60,000 nucleotides of DNA from Prorocentrum cordatum (Eukaryota; Sar; Dinophyceae; Prorocentrales; Prorocentraceae). The notes beneath the pieces were generated by a model. It saw nothing but the letters and a program-made list of their open reading frames with translations. It was not told the origin of the DNA and made no database searches. A program made the translations under genes and the position numbers. Shown here piece by piece: positions 10,167 through 20,344 of this stretch. Location: the NCBI GenBank assembly GCA_963575745.1, contig CAUYUJ010018054.1:130001-190000 (forward strand), read 5' to 3'. Positions within the stretch are counted from its first letter, which is position 1. Each line of letters opens with the position of its first letter.

Positions 10167-10856
10167 TTGAGGTCGCTCGGGTTCGTTGCTGCAGGGGTCC
10201 TCCCTTGCTCGGCCGCTCTCCCAGGCTCGGTCCGTCTTGCGATGTCGAGCGGTCCTCTTTTGCGAGCCGCTGGTCTCCTTGCGGTGGCAACAGCTCTGGG
10301 CATCCGCGGGGGCTCTCACTTCGCCGACGCGCGCGGCCACGCGCGGGCGCGCGCCGCAGCAGGGCTGCCTCGACAGCCCATGCAGCCCGCAGCCGCCGCG
10401 GCTCCAGCTACCACGCGCGTCGCGATGATCGGCGTTCTCGCAGCGCTGGCCGCCGCGCTGCGCCGGGCGACCGCCTGCGAATCTGCCCCGCGCATTCACG
10501 CCCAGCATGGCCTCGCGGCACTGCTCGCAATCCCGCGCCGCATCGCCCGCGGCGGCGCCGACGAGCCGAAGGCGTTTAGCGCTTCCGGCAAACCAGGCGC
10601 TAGTCCCAGAGAGGATGACGTCGACGCCCTTGCAGTGGAGAGGCGACCATTGCGCTTCGCAACCCGTGGGGGGACCGAGACGGGACGCGGGCGTGGAAAC
10701 AGGCATCGCGCTGCGCCCGCGTTCGCAACGGCGATCGCTGGGGGGGGCGCGACGCGGCCCTCGGCGCCAACGACGCCCCGCCGGGAGACCGCCTTGCCAG
10801 ACATCCCCACTAACGGCGCGGAAAATTTACATCAACATAACACGCCCAGCATGTAG
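10167..10856 (+). other. Uncertain open frame with signal-anchor-like N-terminus
   Basis: A 229-codon frame is open. From an internal ATG at 10242 it reads MSSGPLLRAAGLLAVATALG, a hydrophobic segment like a signal peptide. An Ala/Arg-rich stretch follows, then a second hydrophobic segment (VAMIGVLAALAAAL), a layout seen in plastid-targeting presequences. The rest is low-complexity and matches nothing I recognise. It may be a decayed 5' part of a nuclear gene for a plastid protein, or chance in GC-rich DNA. Confidence 0.2.
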
Positions 10857-10929
10857 GATTGCCAAAAAGCTCACCCCCTTTACCCCCGTTATATATATAT
10901 AACAACAAAAAAGCTGAGGCGAAGTGCGC

Positions 10930-12470
10930 GAGAAATCCTTCATCGCGCCACGCCAGACCCGGCGATGCCTTCATCGTTTCTGGCGAGGTGAAGCCGGTCA
11001 ACGGGGGGGCAGCGATCAAATCCAGTTGTGGCGCGTGGCTGCGCGTTGAGGATTTGGGCCTGTCTGTCCCTGCTGATTACCAAGTGGGCATCTCCCGGCG
11101 CGACGCCCACCCGCCGAAGATAACGTGTGTCAACGCATGCGCCCCCGCAGCACTGTCCAAGCACGGCTGCCCCATTGACGCGCGCGAGTCGGGCCCTTTC
11201 GCTGCGATGGGCGCCAGCGATCGGTTGCAACAGTGGTGGAAGATGGTTCTCCAGGCCCCCGTGGCCGCCACGTGCGAGTGGCCACAGGTTCTCCTGGCGA
11301 GTGCCTCAGGATCTCTGGGTCAGACTGCGCGGCATTTCGGACGCGGCCCCGCATTATACGGGGGAGGTGGCCGCGCTGCGTGCACGGATCTGGCGCAAAA
11401 TCATGGTCGGCGCATTGGCCTCCCTGGGCGCGTGCGCCGCGAACTGCACGGTTGTCGGCGAGGAAGAGAACCCAGAGGACACCCCACTACCATATGCGAT
11501 TCCGCTGGGAACCCCTTGCGAGGCACTCGAACCAGACGCCAGGTTCGAGCGTTGTGCTGCGCGCGTCACAGGGGCGACCCCTACAAGATCCACAGCGACG
11601 GCTTGTGCTCATATCACTGCGCGGCGGCTGCGGCACTCGGGCCTGCCGAGTGAAGCACATTGTCGCAACTGCCGAGGCTTGCGGCGACGCGCAATCTGCG
11701 CTTCGTTTGGGCGGGGGTGACAATCCGGGAAACTATCTTTCCGCGAAGGTCTTGAAGTACTTCGCGAACTATGTAGGTGGAGCAATCCACCTCTACGCTG
11801 GGGATGATAAAACACCCAATCGCGACTTCCGGACTGCCGCGACTATCCGTCGCCAAGGGGGCGGAGGCGCCGCGCCCGCCCCCTGCGGCCGACGACCCCT
11901 TCCATACTTTCACAGAACGGCACGGCGCAGAAAGTTTCAAGCAGGTGTTCCACGGCTGCGTCGCCAGGGAGATGAACCTCAGTCTTCGCATTCAGCACCT
12001 CGCGCCTCTGCCTGCGAAGGGGAGCAGAGGCAGGCCCGAGGGGAAAGGCGGCGGCAGGAACAAGGGCCCCGACGCTCACGAGGACAAGCCTGCCGAGAAG
12101 CGCACGAAATCAAAGTCTACAGGAGTTGGCACAGGACTGGCCAGCGAGAGTGCTGCCCTGCACAGCCTCCAAGACCAGATCGAGAAGCTCGGGCAATTCC
12201 AGCTCCACACCGAGAATTTCTCAGCATTGCTGCCCGGTGTGAACACGAGTGGGGCGACCGAACCGCCCGCGCAGGATCCCGCGGGCCCCCCCCCCACGAA
12301 ACGAAGAAAGCTAGCCCAGATATCTTCCGACGCCGCCGCGCGCAAGCACGGGGTCAAGTACCGGCGAACCTGGGAGTGGATATCCAGGAAGTACGCCACG
12401 GGCGTGGCGACGCAGCAGGTGCAGCGAATGATGCAGGTGGCCACGCTACCACGCACGCACTTGAGCTAGA
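10930..12470 (+). pseudogene. Degenerate selfish-element gene with an OTU-like DGxC motif
   Basis: Coding-like text moves between all three frames. One frame (to 11653) ends with GDPYKIHSDGLCSYHC. The D-G-x-C part resembles the catalytic cysteine box of OTU-type cysteine proteases. The following part lies in a second frame (about 11728-11850: NYLSAKVLKYFANYVGGAIH), like the later strand of such a domain. A third frame (11777-12469) carries a basic linker and then KYRRTWEWISRKYATGVATQ. At least three frameshifts are needed. Family assignment is tentative. It probably belongs with the segments at 12.5-13.2 kb and 13.5-15.3 kb. Confidence 0.35.
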
Positions 12471-12499
12471 CATCAAGAGCGCCAAATGTTTCCTGCCCC

Positions 12500-13180
12500 C
12501 TCAGTGAACGGGCCCGCATTTGTACTGACGTCCTGGGTGCTTCGGAAATTGAGGGCAAGGATCTCCTAAACAAGGTCTTCGAAGGTGGAGAGATCCCGCC
12601 GCTCTTCAGCACCAGTGGATACCTGCAGAGGCATCGGCAGGCGGGGCGGTGGTGGCGGAGTTTGGCAGCAAGCGCGCTGCCAGAAATATTGGAAGCACTG
12701 AGAAGCGATTCCGAAATCGAGAACCCTGACCGAAGCGCGGCTTCTCACATGGGCATGGGCGTCGAGGATTCCATATTGGAGCACCTCGGGGAGTTTTTGC
12801 GACGACACAACAAGGGCCACATGTCATTGCACTACGACGGCGCCCGCGCGGAGCGAGCCGCAGCCAGATCAGCCCCGCAAGCGGCCGCCCTGGACATGTG
12901 CGCCAGCGGCGCCCCCGATGAAGATATCCATCTGCGTGGCTGTGAAAAGTACATGCAAGATGCGACTGGGCATCGCGTGGAACTCGCAATCAAAGAACAC
13001 GTGTTTTTTCCAGGGCATGATATTATCAGGAGCCACGAGCGAATTGCCTCGCTTCCATTGTTTTTTCTACACGATGGGCAACTGCATTGGGCTGGCCCTG
13101 GCGCGCCTCGCCTCTCCATGGATGTCGGCGCAGCGCGGGCCTTCCTGGCATCATTGGAGGCGGCGCCGCGGGGGGGGGGG
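12500..13180 (+). pseudogene. Continuation of degenerate selfish-element gene, function unknown
   Basis: A frame open from about 12521 (past 12662) reads SGYLQRHRQAGRWWRSLAAS and then, after an acidic segment, HMSLHYDGARAERAA and a cysteine-containing part ending in HDGQLHWAGPG. The composition is that of a real globular protein, unlike the flanking repeats. I do not recognise the domain. It ends in a poly-G run (about 13168-13186) and then 27-bp repeats. Confidence 0.35.
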
Positions 13181-13185
13181 GGGGG

Positions 13186-13465
13186 GCCGGCCTGCGAGGA
13201 CCGCCCCGTCGAACAGGCCTGGGGGGGCCATCGCGTCAGACAGCCCTGGGGGGATCATGATGTAAAACACGCCCGGGGTGATCATGGTTCAACGCAGGCC
13301 TGGCGGGCCCATCCTTCCAAGGGGGCATGGGAGGCACATCGTTAAAAACGGCCCTGGGGGGGCCATCGTCAGAAACAAGTTTGGGATAACCATGGTTTAG
13401 GACAGGGCTGGGGGGGGGGGGCCACCGTTACAACCAGGTCTGGGAGGGCCATCGTGTTCTCGCTG
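13186..13465. repeat. 27-bp minisatellite, block 4
   Basis: Degenerate copies of the CAGGCCTGGG...CCATCG unit in the + orientation, with poly-G expansions. They separate two coding-like segments of the decayed element. Confidence 0.75.
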
Positions 13466-13489
13466 CCCTCGCCAGGAGCGCATCGCCAG

Positions 13490-15310
13490 CAGCTTGGACA
13501 GGAAGCTGATACTCATCTTCGAGGCGCGAACCGATGCCGCCACGCCTGGGAATCAAGTCAGACTGCTTGATATTCGGGCCGGCGTTGTGTCCGATTGCGA
13601 CCCAGGGATCTCGGATGATATCCCCGCGCCTCATCCTATCGAGGAGGATGCGTCGCCAGTCGTTTGGGTCGATTCCCCAGACGTTAGCGATTGGAACGAT
13701 GAGGCAGTTGTACACGTGCACGAAGCACTGTCTCATGTACTAGCTGATGAGATTCGGCGCGTTACGCAAGAGGCGACATCGGGCGATGCCAACTCAACGA
13801 TGAGATGCCCGTTGCGCCCGAGGAAATCAGTCGGGCACGCGCGCTCGAGCATCGCGCGCAGGTGGTTGACGGACCACCTTGACAAACACCATTGGCCCAA
13901 GCACGGAGTCGACAGCGTCGCTGACTTGTCGAAGTACGCGCCGGCAGGGGCCAAGCAGCCGAAGGTTCTCGCGGCGCATTCGAGGACGACTGCCTGTCGC
14001 GCAAGGTTCGGGCGTCGTACTTGCAGGACCTGGCCAATATAATCCGCGCGCGTTTCCCTGGCGCTGCCTTGGGAGCGCGCGCGGACAGGGCGACTGACCG
14101 AGATCTCTGTTCCCTACTGGGCATTACTGGACCGAGCTTCTTCTACAACCAGGGTGAGTTCACTCGACGGGGCGACCGAAGGGCGGGGAACGCGCGCTAC
14201 ACGCGGGAGTTCGCAAATTTATCATTGGTACTTGCTCTGACGGAGCATGGCTGCTCACGCCCCATGCGCGACAGAAAGTCTCGGCGCGCGCTCGCGCCCA
14301 GAACTCCTGTGGCACTTGATCCCCAGACGCCCCAAAACTACTTCAGAAATCCTCGAGCGGCCAAAGAGTGGGTTATCAAGCAATGCTGTGAGCTCAGTGG
14401 GTTCACGCACTTGCCCATCGACGCGACAGCGCGAGCAGCTATGCATTTAAAGGGCCACGCCAACTACAGGGCAAGCAGGGCGACGAAAGAAGCCGCCGTC
14501 CTACCCGACGAGGAGGCCGAGCTGTCGATCCTGTCAGCGACGGGCCGCACGGGCGCAGTGCTCGGGATGCGGCTCAATCGCAGCGAGTCCGCCACTCACT
14601 GCGGCGACGCTCTGAGCAGCCACTCCCCCCAATAATATCGGCAGCAGGTGGTCGCGATCTTCTCAGATGACCCGTCCAGCCATATGTGCACGACGTCGAA
14701 GGTGCGTTTCCTGAGTTGGCTTTCCCCTGTCTGGATCCGGTGCACTTGGTTATTGCGCATCTCCAAGCGCACTGCCGCAAGCGGACAGCAAGTTCACAGC
14801 ATCTCAGACGTATCATGCACAAGCTAAACAAGGTAGACGCGGATTTCAATGCAGGCTCGCGGGGGTGCCCATTTCGCGGCATTGGGAACGTGGGCCTTGC
14901 CCGCCCAGAGCCCGCGCGCGCGCATAGCGCGGGGCGCTGCCATTTCCCGAGGCCCGGCGGTTTCGTGACAGCGTGCTTCCGAATAAGCCGTTCGTGACGC
15001 GCCTCGAGTTCATCGCGGCCCTCGCATATCTGACCTCGCTGTTCTGGCAGGAAGTCGAGCGCGAGACCCGCGTGCGCCCCCAGACCCTGGCTAAATTAAC
15101 ATGGCGCGCTGCCGCCGCCAATCGGGCGGGGCGGCGCCTCAACAATCGCGCCGCGCCGCGCCCAATCCAGTCGCCGCTGGGCGCGGGGACAGCCCAGCGC
15201 GGGAGCTTGCGCCGCGAGGTCAACGCGTGGTTTCGCGAGCAGCCCCAGCCCCAGCGTTTCGTGAGCAGCCCCAGCGCGCTGGACGTCACTTGCCACTTGC
15301 TTGGGGGAGT
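13490..15310 (+). pseudogene. Degenerate transposase-like gene with a zinc-knuckle-like N-terminus
   Basis: The first frame (13494-13980) has an acidic N-terminal part and then a possible Cys/His finger (CPLRPRKSVGHARSS, continuing RRWLTDHLDKHH). A frameshift near 13980 leads to 14021-14635 (FFYNQGEFTRR, then SGFTHLPIDATARAAMHLKG). Next come FSDDPSSHM (about 14660), FPCLDPVHLVI (about 14725) and LRRIMHKLNKVDADF. A last segment (14973-15240, RLEFIAALAYLTSLFWQEV, later REVNAWFRE) looks like a helical C-terminal part. The DDPS, LDPVHL and E-x-N-x-WFR spacing suggests a DDE-type transposase, but this is by eye. It has several frameshifts and stops, so it is inactive. Confidence 0.4.
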
Positions 15311-15369
15311 TGATGTCGCACGGTGCTGCAGCGCACTGCGCGGGCCTGCGCCAGCTCGGCCGAACAACT

Positions 15370-15720
15370 TCATTGTCGGCTCTGGCTGCCAAGGTGAACC
15401 GCGACCCCTGCGACCGCGCAGATCGGGCGAAGCAGCTGGCGCCAGACATCGGTGGGCCACATGCCAAGGCGACTCTGCCAGCCAGGAACGAGCGGTCGCG
15501 GACTCCATCGTTGCTGAATGCCAGGCGGACGCCCCGCATAATAAACCAAGAAGTGCCCTGCAGCTAGCGCGGCCCCGAGGAAACCGAAGCAGGTGATGAA
15601 GCGGACTGTTTTACCAGTCGCCGAGTCCACTAAGCGGAACTCCGATGATGCCCATTTTTGTATTTTTAAGCGCGGCTCACATCTTGGGCAACGCGCTCGC
15701 CGCTCGCGTGACATCATCAC
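15370..15720 (-). other. Uncertain minus-strand frame with a CxxC pair and one hydrophobic segment
   Basis: The 116-codon frame begins MMMSRERRARCPRCEPRLKI and has a hydrophobic stretch FITCFGFLGAALAAGHFLVY. Its N-terminal half is less repetitive than the surroundings and could be a gene fragment. It overlaps the tail of the transposase-like region on the other strand. No family is recognised. Confidence 0.15.
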
Positions 15721-15721
15721 G

Positions 15722-15910
15722 GTCGCCGGGCCAGCGTCTGAAACAGGTCTGGGAGGACCATCGTTTCAAAGAGGCTTTGTTATGGTGTGTGTGTGTGTTA
15801 CGCGGCATCGCATTTGAATATTGATGCGATGTGCGTTCTGCCTCATACGCTTTGGAGGGCCACGGTTTCAACGGGCCTCGGAGGACCATCGTCCAAAACG
15901 TGGGCTTGAT
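15722..15910. repeat. 27-bp minisatellite, block 5, with short (GT)n
   Basis: A few copies of the GGTCTGGGAGGACCATCG-type unit lie around a GTGTGTGTGT run (about 15784-15800). This is the last block of the family in the window. Confidence 0.7.
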
Positions 15911-16004
15911 ATAGGTATCCCCATCGGCGGCCCACTCAGAGCGAGCGAAAGCACGACATCCTTTGATATGCCATTATTTAGCACTTGCTTGCACCATGAA
16001 TGAG

Positions 16005-16350
16005 ATAGCGGCAGGGAGAGGGAGGCATCAGTAGATACACGCGAAAACACATACAGGGATAGATAAAGAGAAAGCGAGAGGGAGGGAAAGAGAGAGAGAG
16101 AGAGAGAAGCAGAGAGAAACAGAGAGAGAGAGAGAGAGGGGAAGGGAGGGAGGGAGGAATAGGGATAGAGAGAGCGAGATAATGAGGGAGAGAGGGGGAG
16201 AAAGAGAGAGAGAGAGAGAGAGAGCGAGGAGAGAAAGAGAAGGAGAGAGAGAGAGGGAGAGATACACATATAGATAGAGAGGGGGGGAGAGAGAAAAAGA
16301 GAGAGAGAGAGAGAGAGAAACGAAAAAAGAGAGATGGCGAACGCGAGGCA
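16005..16350. repeat. Polypurine (GA)n-rich tract
   Basis: About 340 bp is almost purely A and G on the + strand, mostly GAGAGAGA with GGGA variants. The serine/leucine-rich minus-strand frames of 130-156 codons are artefacts of it. Confidence 0.95.
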
Positions 16351-16634
16351 AAGAGTAGGAAAAAACGACTTGTGTCGCAGAAGACGCGGTGGGGGGGGGG
16401 CCTAGTAGCCCCAAAAGTTCCCACGTACATATATGTGTATATATACATATGAGTGAGGGGGCCGAACGGTCATTCATTGTCTCTGGGTGCGTGGCTGAAG
16501 TGGGGGTCTGTGGTGAGGATTATATTCGTTGCGTTGTTGTCGTTGTCCTCCACATCCAAAGTGGGGTTCTTGTTTTCTTTGGACACCCCGCGCAGGAACC
16601 TCCTCACCTTACCTCCCCTCCTCTTTTGTCTTCG

Positions 16635-16835
16635 TGCGCCCACTCACTCACTCACTCACTAGCTCACGCACTCACTCACTCGCTCGCTCACTCACTCACT
16701 CATCATCACTCACTCACTCACACGCTCATGAACTCACATGTGATGATGATGAGTGTGCGCGTGAGAGAGTGTGATGATCATCATCATCATCACCAGTCAG
16801 TCAGTCACTCACTCACTCACTCACTCGCCTTGGGC
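16635..16835. repeat. (CACT)n and (ATG/ATC)n microsatellite
   Basis: CACTCACTCACT runs at 16640-16740 and 16800-16830 flank GATGATGATG and CATCATCATC tracts (16741-16793), which are reverse complements and could pair. Confidence 0.9.
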
Positions 16836-16837
16836 CT

Positions 16838-17430
16838 CGTCTGTGGGTGAATTACGAGGAAGTCTCAAGCGGGAACCCCCTCCCGATGGGGCCCGCGGAT
16901 CACGTTATTAATCCGAGCGGGTCATCAAATTCTTGTAACTGTCGCCACTTTTGGGCTCTCGCGCTGCCAGAACGTTACTCCCAGGCCACATGGGCCTCGT
17001 CTGTGAGTGGATAACGAGGAAGTTTCAAGCGGGAGCCCCCTCCCGATGGGGCCCGCGGATCACGTTACTAATCCGAGCGGGTCATCAAATTCCTGTAGCT
17101 GTCGCTTCTTTTGGGTTCTCTGGCTGCCAGAACGCCACTCCCAGGCCACATGGGCGTCGTCCGTGGGTGAATTGCGAGGAAGTCTCAAGCGGGAGTTCCC
17201 TCCTATGGGGCCCGCGGATCATGTGACTAATCCGAGCGGGTTATCCAATTCCTGCAACTGTCGCCGCTAGCGGATTCTCTGGCTGCCAAAACGCAACTCC
17301 CAGGCCTGCGAGTGAATTGCGAGGAAGTCTCAAGCGGGAACTCCCTCCCTATGGGGCCCGCGGATCATGTTACGAATCCGAGCGGGTCATCCAATTCCCG
17401 TAATTGTCGCCATATTTGGGCTTTTTGGCT
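16838..17430. repeat. 160-bp tandem repeat, four copies
   Basis: The GTGAATTACGAGGAAGT start recurs near 16847, 17007, 17167 and 17312, giving spacings of 160, 160 and 145 bp (the last copy lacks about 15 bp). Each copy carries GATGGGGCCCGCGGATCA and CCGAGCGGGTCATC blocks and ends CCAGAACGC...CCCAGGCCACA, which resembles part of the 73-bp repeat that follows. Confidence 0.9.
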
Positions 17431-17665
17431 GCCAGAACGCAATTCCCAGGCCACATTTTGAATGCCCGGAGCCAACTGTAGGCTATTTCGTGCTCTTCGT
17501 GCTCCCAAAACACCACTCCCGGGCCACATTTTGAATGTCCGGAGCCAACCGTAGGCCACTTCGTGTTCTTCGCGTTCCCAGAACACCACTCCAAGGCCAC
17601 ATTCTGAATGTCTGGAGCCAACTGTAGGCCACTTTGTGTTCGTCGTGTTCCCAGAGCGCTGTTCC
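17431..17665. repeat. 73-bp minisatellite, block 3
   Basis: Three copies of the unit at 3.4 and 4.6 kb, again with 73-bp spacing (17520, 17593), lie about 12.3 kb from the nearest other block. Confidence 0.85.
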
Positions 17666-17819
17666 CGGCACGCATCCCCGCGCCAGGGCGAGAAGAAATA
17701 TACGCAGAAGAGACAGCCAGGACGCCTCACCAACAACGAGGACGACGGTGAGGTTTTTTGTTTGTTTGTTTTTTTGTTTCCTTTATTCGCCCAGGGGATT
17801 CTCATGCGGGGTCCTTGCG

Positions 17820-18882
17820 TCGGAGTTATTGTTGTTGTTGTTGCTGTTGTTGCTAATGTTGCTGTTGCTGTCGCTGTTGTTCAATTTTCACCTATGAAAA
17901 GAAAAAACAAACAATCATTTGCATTGTATTCCGAATCGCGTTTTCGCTTGGACTTCCTTTGACTTTATTATGGAATCGCTCTCCCGGCGCTATGGACTCG
18001 CGCTCTCGCTGGAGACTTGCAAGCAATTTGCTGACGAATAGCGCCTTTGCGTTATAATTTCTTGCAATTTATTCAAGCGCCGCGCTCCCGACACCCAGGC
18101 GACCAGGAGTCGCTCTCACGCGTAGGACTCCCTCACAGATTACCTTGGAATCGGGATCTCGCTGCCCTTCGCGGCCCCATTACAGCCCGTCGTGGCCCCC
18201 TTGTTTTGTTTCGTGAACCCGTTGCAGCCGTTCGTGCCCCCATCGTTTTGTTTCGTGGCTCCGTTGCAGCCCTTCGTGGTCCCTTGGCTGCCCTCCGTGG
18301 CCCCGTTGCAGCCCGTCGTGGCCCTGTTGCAGCCCGTCGTGGCCCCGTTGCAGCCCTTCGTGGCCCCGTTGCGGCCCTTCGTGGCCCCCTCGCTGCCCTT
18401 CGTGGCCCCATATATGTATGCCATTCGCGGCCCCCGCTCGTTCGCGCCCGTGGTGGCCCCATATGCATGCCCGTCGTGGCCCCGTTGCAGCCCTTCGTGG
18501 CCCCCTCGCTGCCCTTCGTGGCCCCGTTGCTGCCCTCAGTGGCCCCGTCATTGCCCTCCGCGGCCCAGCATACGTATGCCATTCGTGTCCCCCGCTCGTT
18601 CGCGCCCGTTGTGGCCCCATGTGCGTGCCCTTCGTGGCCCCGCTGTCGCCGTTTGTGCCCCCCTCACTGTCCTACGTGGCCCAGTTGCTACCCTCAGTGG
18701 CCCCACCGCTGCCTTCTGAAACCCCACATTATTTGCCCTTCGTGGCCCCCGCTCGTTCGCACTCTTCGTTGCCCCATGCGCATTCCTTTCGCGCCCCCGA
18801 TGTCACCCTTCGTGGCCTTCTTCGTGTCTTCGTGGCCCTGCTGTCGTTCTCTCTCTCTCTCTCTCTCTTTCGCTTTCGCTCG
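17820..18882 (+). repeat. Module A, copy 1, left part (interrupted by the LINE)
   Basis: After a degenerate GTT/GCT tract (17826-17880) come GACTCGCGCTCTCGCTGG-type sequence and then a 21-bp repeat (CCGTTGCAGCCCTTCGTGGCC type, about 18150-18840). It ends in CTCTCT...TTTCGCTTTCGCTCG. The same order occurs at 27.2-28.4, 30.4-31.4 and 37.1-37.7 kb. Since 21 is a multiple of three, several frames stay open on both strands. These are not genes. Confidence 0.8.
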
Positions 18883-20344
18883 CCCCGAGGCGACGGCCGA
18901 CGAATATGCCATCAAGCCGTTGCGCAGCACTTCGCTGGTCGGCTGGAACCCGTTCAGCCTCCTCAGCCACGAGGGTCGCCTGGAGGCCGTCAGCATGGAG
19001 TTTCGCAATATGGATGCGATTCTGGCCCCAGGCACCAAGATCAGAAATAGGGCAGGCACTCCACACCATACAGAACGGACGCAGCATCATTACTGGATCC
19101 ATGTTGGCTGGACACGAGCAGCGGGCACCAACTCGAGCGCTGGCTGCAGTATCGGACTACCGCGACGCCTCTACAGAAAACGCAATATCATACGTGTAGT
19201 GTCTGCCCCTCCACACCTCCAAGGACGAGCTGGGAGCATCGACGTCCAACGAAGACCACATCGAGTACGGTATATTGTGACCTACTTCCCGCCACGTCCT
19301 CACTTGTCCAAGGACCACCACTTCTGGAAGAAGACATGTCTCCAGCTGTGGCGATGGATGCTACATCAGTTCGCCACGACCCCAGAGCGCACGGTACCGA
19401 TCATGTTCAGTGACATGAACATGCGGTTTGGACGTCGTGGCTCTCGCTCCAACGCAGACGCCAGCATCGGCCCATATCAAGCGGGCCCCGAGGATGACCT
19501 AGCCCAGCGCATACACACGGACATGATCGAGAACGAACCCAGCGCGGTCAACAGTTTCTGGAACCTCGGGCCCAGCTATGACGGTAATCGTGGACCCAGC
19601 AACCGCATCGACTACTACGTCACCCCCACCAACCTCAAGTTCGCCATCGCTCGCATGGTGATGGGGTGGCATGACTCCCATCGGCTACGTACTCTCCCTG
19701 TCATCGACCACGTCCCGATGATCATGGAAGTGCGCATCTCGGCTCCAGAACAGTATCGAGACCCTGACCAGCCTAGGTGGGACTGGGGCATGCTCGCAGC
19801 GTGTCTTCAACGAGGACACCAAAGACGGGAATGCTTCCAATACCTACGTGAACAATACGATCAACACCGGGCTCGCCTCACTCGCCTCACTGCAGACGCT
19901 ACGCCGGCACGACATGCAGCAGTGGTCGGGTACATCATCAAGACTACTGCACAGAAGTACTTTACCCGTGAAGGTCATACACCAGAATGGGTCCTCGCGG
20001 CTGAAGCCGAACGCGCGCAACTACTTCGACAACGAGCACAACTATGTGAACGCGGACTAACCCAAGCTGGCCACGGCCACTACCACGCCGACCTCCACCG
20101 CGTATCCCAACAACGCAAGTCCTTCCGACGCTGGTGCAACTACTGGTGGCGCACGTCCGTGGACGATCAATTTCGAGAAGTTTGGGCCGTCCGCGACCTC
20201 GCACGCGTCGGACATCTCGCGCGACTACGAGCTGGCACACGCACTGGCATCAAAAGCGCAGCTACCTTTCTGTCGCCGCCGTCCGACCGCGAGGACACGC
20301 CGTTCTCGCAGCACTCGCCAAGCCCGCCACCGAGGGGGGAATGA
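18883..20344 (+). CDS. LINE APE-type endonuclease ORF (5'-truncated)
   Basis: The frame is open across the element's 5' junction into module A, so the upstream 280 codons (from 18047) are not part of it. An N-terminal part (GRLEAVSMEFRNMDAILAPG) matches the early strand and helix of APE-like domains. Next come PIMFSDMNMRFG (about 19400, in the position of the GDFN motif), NRIDYYVT (about 19600) and VIDHVPMIM (about 19700, in the position of the SDH motif). The endonuclease nicks target DNA to prime reverse transcription. The SDH serine is replaced by Ile here. The stop TGA (20342-20344) overlaps the ATG of the next frame in an ATGA. Confidence 0.75.

Noticed and set aside
18047-18882. Long start of the 765-codon frame upstream of the LINE endonuclease
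   Set aside because: It is the 21-bp repeat of module A read through; the LINE junction at 18883 shows that the fusion is accidental.
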